A stretch of DNA of 18,267 nucleotides from Pseudomonadota bacterium (GTDB lineage: Bacteria > Pseudomonadota > Gammaproteobacteria > Burkholderiales > Gallionellaceae), in NCBI GenBank assembly GCA_021781695.1, contig JAJXWG010000012.1:1-18267 (forward strand), read 5' to 3'. Of this stretch, positions 15,189 to 18,267 are shown piece after piece. The notes beneath the pieces were generated by a model, which was not told the DNA's origin, did no database searches, and worked only from the letters and a program-made list of their open reading frames with translations. The position numbers and the translations under genes were made by a program. The stretch's first letter is position 1; the number at the start of each line of letters is the position of its first letter.

Positions 15189-16238
15189 TTATGTTTTTGC
15201 ATGCAATGGCAGCATCACAGTGAAACAGGTGCATCCGGGCTCGCTGTCAAATTCAATGGTGCCATGGTGCTGGCTGACAAAATCCTGGGCCAGGGTCAGC
15301 CCCAGTCCGTGCCCATCAGCCCGGCCGGACACCAGAGGGTAAAAAATCTTGTCCTTCATCTCGGGTGAAATACCCGGACCGTTGTCTATGATCTGCACCA
15401 TCAAAGCCAGACGGTGGCGCTGTTTGACAAGGGTCACCTGGCGTGCAATCCGGGTGCGAAAGATGATGCGCCCATGCCCTTGCATCGCCTGTGCGGCATT
15501 GCGCACGATATTGAGCATCACCTGTATCAGTTGTTCCTTGTCGCCGATCAATTCCGGCAGGCTGAGATCGTAGTCGCGTTTGATGGTCAGTCCTTCCGGC
15601 ATCTCGGCCAGCACGACCGAACGCACGCGTTCCAGCACTTCATGGATGTTCAGTGCGCTGTGCCTGATATTGCCCTGCGGCGTCAAAAGCTTTTCCATCA
15701 GGGTGCGCAAGCGGTCTGCTTCCTGAACAATGACCTGGGTGTATTCGCGCAAAGCGGGCCTGTCCAGTTCCTGCTCAAGCAATTGCGCAGCGCCCCTTAT
15801 GCCTCCCAGAGGGTTCTTTATTTCATGCGCAAGATTGCGCAGCAGCAGGCGACTTGCCTGAGTCTGGTCCAGCATCTGCTCTTCTCGCGCTAGTTTTAGC
15901 GGCCTGTCCATGGGATGAAATTCCAGCACCAGGCAGGGCTTGTCAAACCGCACAGGAGTGACGGTGCCGCGCACATGCAGTTTGTTGTGCGCATGGGTCA
16001 TCAGCATCAGGTCGTGCTCGATATAACTTGCGTTACTCGCTAATGATCGCTGCATCGCGTTGGCTAATTGGCCGGTGTCGGTGAATATCATCTGCAGCGG
16101 GTTGTTGAGCAGATTTTTGCCGCTGACTTCAAACAGGTTCTCTGCCGCCGGATTCAGGTAGATGACATGCAGGGTCTCATCCACCAGGATGACGGCGGTC
16201 GTGAGGTAATCTAGCGTCAGGTGTGAAAAGTCAGGCAT
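15189..16238 (-). CDS. ntrB: Nitrogen regulation sensor histidine kinase NtrB
   Basis: NtrB phosphorylates or dephosphorylates NtrC according to nitrogen status signalled by PII proteins. The 349-residue protein has the NtrB plan: an N-terminal PAS domain (about 5-110, containing AVILVDETLHVIYLNPAAENLF), no membrane segments, the phosphoacceptor H-box with His138 (RNLAHEIKNPLGG, corresponding to His139 of E. coli), and an ATPase domain with NIVRNAAQAM, DNGPGISPEMKDKIF and the G-box GHGLGLTLAQ. Length equals E. coli NtrB (349). The ATG chosen begins MPDFSHL; the Shine-Dalgarno is poor, consistent with coupling to the gene upstream. It lies 38 bases after the DUF4124 gene and 45 bases before ntrC, so the three should form one transcript, separate from glnA because of the terminator at 16766-16790. 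Confidence 0.96.
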   Translation of the reverse strand: MPDFSHLTLDYLTTAVILVDETLHVIYLNPAAENLFEVSGKNLLNNPLQMIFTDTGQLANAMQRSLASNASYIEHDLMLMTHAHNKLHVRGTVTPVRFDKPCLVLEFHPMDRPLKLAREEQMLDQTQASRLLLRNLAHEIKNPLGGIRGAAQLLEQELDRPALREYTQVIVQEADRLRTLMEKLLTPQGNIRHSALNIHEVLERVRSVVLAEMPEGLTIKRDYDLSLPELIGDKEQLIQVMLNIVRNAAQAMQGHGRIIFRTRIARQVTLVKQRHRLALMVQIIDNGPGISPEMKDKIFYPLVSGRADGHGLGLTLAQDFVSQHHGTIEFDSEPGCTCFTVMLPLHAKT

Positions 16239-16276
16239 ACAAATATCAAAGCAAAGATCATGCCTGACCGCAGCAG

Positions 16277-16684
16277 TTATTTCAGCTTGGAAATTTCGGC
16301 CTTGAGTGCATCGACATTACCCTGATGCAACTCGACCTGGCTGTTCAGGGTGTTGATCTTTTCCTGGTCTTTGGGATTGGCTGATTTCAGATCCTGTCGG
16401 GCGGTGCTGAGCAATCCTTCCTCGGCCTTCAGTTCATCTTCAAGTATCTTTCTGCGTGCGCCATCGCGTTCCTTTTGGGTTTCGCCATTGACCTTGGGGA
16501 AGTCTTGAGCCGTGCCGCGGGATCGATCACGTGTTGTCTCTGCAGGAGGGAGCAGATTGAGGCGTTTACCACCCTTAATCGGCGTGCTGGAATAGGTCAC
16601 ATGGCCATCGGCATCAACTGCTTTGTATATATCGGCCTGTGCTGCAAAGGGGAGCAGGCACAACAGCAAACATGCAAACTTCAT
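16277..16684 (-). CDS. Small exported DUF4124-domain protein
   Basis: This 135-residue protein starts with a clear signal peptide, MKFACLLLCLLPFAAQA, with cleavage likely before Asp18. A DUF4124 segment follows (about 18-50: DIYKAVDADGHVTYSSTPIKGGKRLNL), a domain found in many proteobacterial envelope proteins but without a known function. The rest is a charged, Glu/Lys-rich stretch (about 70-135) likely to form a coiled coil (EDELKAEEGLLSTARQDL ... LKAEISKLK). I placed the start at 16684 because AGGAGA (minus strand, 16691-16696) lies six bases upstream and the signal peptide begins there; a longer frame up to 16780 would run through the promoter and the glnA terminator. It lies between glnA and ntrB and is probably the first gene of the ntrBC transcript. 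Its link to nitrogen control is unknown. Confidence 0.85.
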   Translation of the reverse strand: MKFACLLLCLLPFAAQADIYKAVDADGHVTYSSTPIKGGKRLNLLPPAETTRDRSRGTAQDFPKVNGETQKERDGARRKILEDELKAEEGLLSTARQDLKSANPKDQEKINTLNSQVELHQGNVDALKAEISKLK

Positions 16685-16712
16685 GACAAATCTCCTGCGA
16701 AAGGACCGGGCG

Positions 16713-16741
16713 AGTATAGGGCATGCCTTCTTTCCTGACAA
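16713..16741 (-). promoter_or_regulatory. Sigma-70-type promoter for the DUF4124-ntrB-ntrC unit
   Basis: On the minus strand TTGTCA (16741-16736) and TATACT (16718-16713) are separated by exactly 17 bases, each one mismatch from consensus. The predicted start near 16706 leaves a leader of about 22 bases before the DUF4124 ATG. It lies just beyond the glnA terminator, so ntrBC can be expressed without read-through from glnA. Confidence 0.7.
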
Positions 16742-16765
16742 ACGATTTGAGGTGATTTTTGACGT

Positions 16766-16790
16766 AAAAAAACGGGGCACATGGCCCCGT
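16766..16790 (-). terminator. Intrinsic terminator of glnA
   Basis: On the minus strand the 7-bp stem ACGGGGC/GCCCCGT (16790-16784 with 16778-16772), loop CATGT, is followed directly by a run of T (16772-16766). It starts about 17 bases after the glnA stop codon and is a textbook Rho-independent terminator. Confidence 0.93.
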
Positions 16791-16806
16791 TCTTCAGCTT
16801 CGTAAA

Positions 16807-18222
16807 TCAGATGCTGTAGTACATGTCGAACTCGACAGGGTGGGTTGTCATGCGCAGGCGAGTGACTTCATCCATCTTCAATGCAATGTAGGCATCGATG
16901 AAGTCGTTCGAGAATACACCGCCGCGAGTCAGGAACTCGCGATCCTTGTCCAGGTGGCTCAATGCTTCATCGAGGGACGTGCAAACGGTTGGGATCTTTG
17001 CGTCCTCTTCTGGCGGCAAGTCATACAGGTTCTTGTCTGCCGGATCGCCCGGGTGAATCTTGTTCTGAATACCGTCCAGACCCGCCATCATCAGTGCTGC
17101 AAAACACAGATATGGGTTGGCGGTCGGATCAGGAAAACGCGTTTCGATGCGGCGCGCCTTCTCGTTTGGCACGTGCGGAATGCGGATGGAAGCGGAACGA
17201 TTTTTGGCCGAATAGGCAAGCTTGGTCGGTGCTTCATAGTGAGGCACAAGGCGCTTGTAGGAATTCGTGCCAGGATTGGTGATTGCGTTCAATGCCTTGG
17301 CATGCTTGATGATGCCGCCGATGTAATAAAGCGCGGTTTCCGACAGGCCCGCATAACCGTTGCCTGCAAACAGGTTCTTGCCGCCCTTCCAGATGGACTG
17401 ATGCACATGCATGCCGGAACCGTTATCGCCAACGATGGGCTTGGGCATGAAGGTGGCTGTCTTGCCGTACTGGTGTGCAACATTGTGCACCACATATTTC
17501 AATACCTGGGTCTGGTCAGCGCGACGCACCAGCGTGTTGAACTTCGTGCCTATTTCGCACTGGCCGGCGGTTGCCACTTCGTGGTGATGCACTTCGACTT
17601 CGATACCGATGTCTTCAAGTGCAAGACACATCGCTGCGCGTATGTCGTTCAGGCTGTCGACAGGAGGAACAGGGAAGTAGCCGCCCTTCACCGTAGGACG
17701 GTGGCCGGTATTTCCGCCATCAAATTTTTCCGCAGAAGACCAAGCTGCTTCCTCGGAATTGACTTTGACGAAACAGCCTGACATGTCGATTTGCCAGTTG
17801 ACGGAATCAAAGATGAAAAATTCCGGTTCGGGGCCGAAGTAGGCAGTATCGCCGATGCCGCTGGATTGAAGATAGGCTTCGGCACGCTTTGCGATGGAGC
17901 GCGGGTCGCGATCATAGCCCTTGCCATCGGTAGGCTCGATCACGTCGCAGGTAAGCACCAGCGTAGTTTCGTCCATGAAAGGATCGATATAGGCGGTTGC
18001 GGGATCAGGCATCAGCAGCATGTCGGAGGCTTGTATGCCCTTCCAGCCTGAAATCGAGGAGCCGTCGAACGCATGGCCCTCTTCAAATTTTTCCATGCCT
18101 ACATATTTGGCGGGGACGCCGACATGCTGCTCCTTGCCGCGCGTATCCGTAAAACGAAAATCCACGAATTTGACATCGTGGTCCTTGACCATCTGCAACA
18201 CATCTTTTGCCGACAACGACAT
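16807..18222 (-). CDS. glnA: Glutamine synthetase, type I (adenylylation-regulated class)
   Basis: GlnA makes glutamine from glutamate, ammonia and ATP and is the main entry of ammonium at low concentration; it works as a dodecamer in the cytoplasm. The 471-residue protein shows the full GSI series: FTDTRGKEQHVGVP, FDGSSISGWKGI, the metal-binding PEPEFFIFD, VHHHEVATAGQCEIG, the NGSGMHVHQSIW loop, and NRSASIRIP. The adenylylation site is present as Tyr400 in NLYDLPPEE, corresponding to Tyr397 of the enteric enzyme, so activity is likely controlled by GlnE. GGGAGAG lies just upstream of the ATG (minus strand, about 18227-18233). Its own promoter, including any sigma-54/NtrC sites, would lie beyond the right edge: only 45 bases upstream are visible. 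It ends at a strong terminator and is followed on the same strand by DUF4124-ntrB-ntrC. Confidence 0.98.
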   Translation of the reverse strand: MSLSAKDVLQMVKDHDVKFVDFRFTDTRGKEQHVGVPAKYVGMEKFEEGHAFDGSSISGWKGIQASDMLLMPDPATAYIDPFMDETTLVLTCDVIEPTDGKGYDRDPRSIAKRAEAYLQSSGIGDTAYFGPEPEFFIFDSVNWQIDMSGCFVKVNSEEAAWSSAEKFDGGNTGHRPTVKGGYFPVPPVDSLNDIRAAMCLALEDIGIEVEVHHHEVATAGQCEIGTKFNTLVRRADQTQVLKYVVHNVAHQYGKTATFMPKPIVGDNGSGMHVHQSIWKGGKNLFAGNGYAGLSETALYYIGGIIKHAKALNAITNPGTNSYKRLVPHYEAPTKLAYSAKNRSASIRIPHVPNEKARRIETRFPDPTANPYLCFAALMMAGLDGIQNKIHPGDPADKNLYDLPPEEDAKIPTVCTSLDEALSHLDKDREFLTRGGVFSNDFIDAYIALKMDEVTRLRMTTHPVEFDMYYSI

Positions 18223-18267
18223 AGCTCTCTCCCAAAAGTATCAATCAAAAATGAACCCGAAAATATC

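Noticed and set aside
16685..16780. A longer DUF4124 frame starting at 16780 on the minus strand.
   Set aside because: It would begin within the glnA terminator and run across the promoter; the signal peptide and a good Shine-Dalgarno mark 16684 as the start.
18223..18267. A search for a sigma-54/NtrC-type promoter before glnA.
   Set aside because: Only 45 upstream bases are in the window and no GG-N10-GC type element is seen in them; the real control region is probably outside.

Overview
The window looks like chromosomal core sequence of a betaproteobacterium with roughly 55-57% G+C by eye. I lean towards a Nitrosomonadales or Gallionellaceae-type autotroph. That lean rests on protein flavour and gene order (glnA, a DUF4124 protein, ntrB, ntrC; a por operon carrying its own NAD(P)H module) and is inference, not a search result. 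I see no tRNA, rRNA, CRISPR array, insertion sequence or phage gene, and no gene-free stretch longer than about 125 bases.

Layout, left to right. Positions 1-932 hold the C-terminal part of comM (YifB-type AAA+ protein), cut by the window edge. Next comes a same-strand run: metH (cobalamin-dependent methionine synthase), a PaiB-type FMN-binding protein overlapping metH by one base (TAATG), and a PhzF-family protein. Two FKBP-type prolyl isomerase genes follow. The first encodes two tandem FKBP domains and is preceded by what looks like a broken export leader. The second is a single-domain probable lipoprotein with an intact leader.

Positions 7530-12323 are a tightly packed operon with overlapping or near-abutting genes: porG, porA, porB, a GltD-like flavoprotein with a double-cluster ferredoxin tail, and a small DUF486 membrane protein. 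Together the first four genes should form a complete 2-oxoacid (probably pyruvate):ferredoxin oxidoreductase. Its delta-type ferredoxin is fused to an NAD(P)H-binding flavoprotein, so CoA-dependent pyruvate oxidation or synthesis could be wired directly to NADP(H). A folded palindromic element then separates this operon from mpl (murein tripeptide recycling ligase).

The right third is on the minus strand and handles nitrogen control: glnA (adenylylatable glutamine synthetase) with a clear intrinsic terminator, then a strong sigma-70-like promoter driving a small secreted DUF4124 protein, ntrB and ntrC. ntrC ends three bases from the convergent mpl stop codon.

Most of this is well-known biology. 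The parts most worth a second look are the fused por/NAD(P)H operon with its coupled membrane protein, the doubly frameshifted leader before the tandem FKBP gene, and the folded element whose right arm lies where the mpl ribosome binding site would be.
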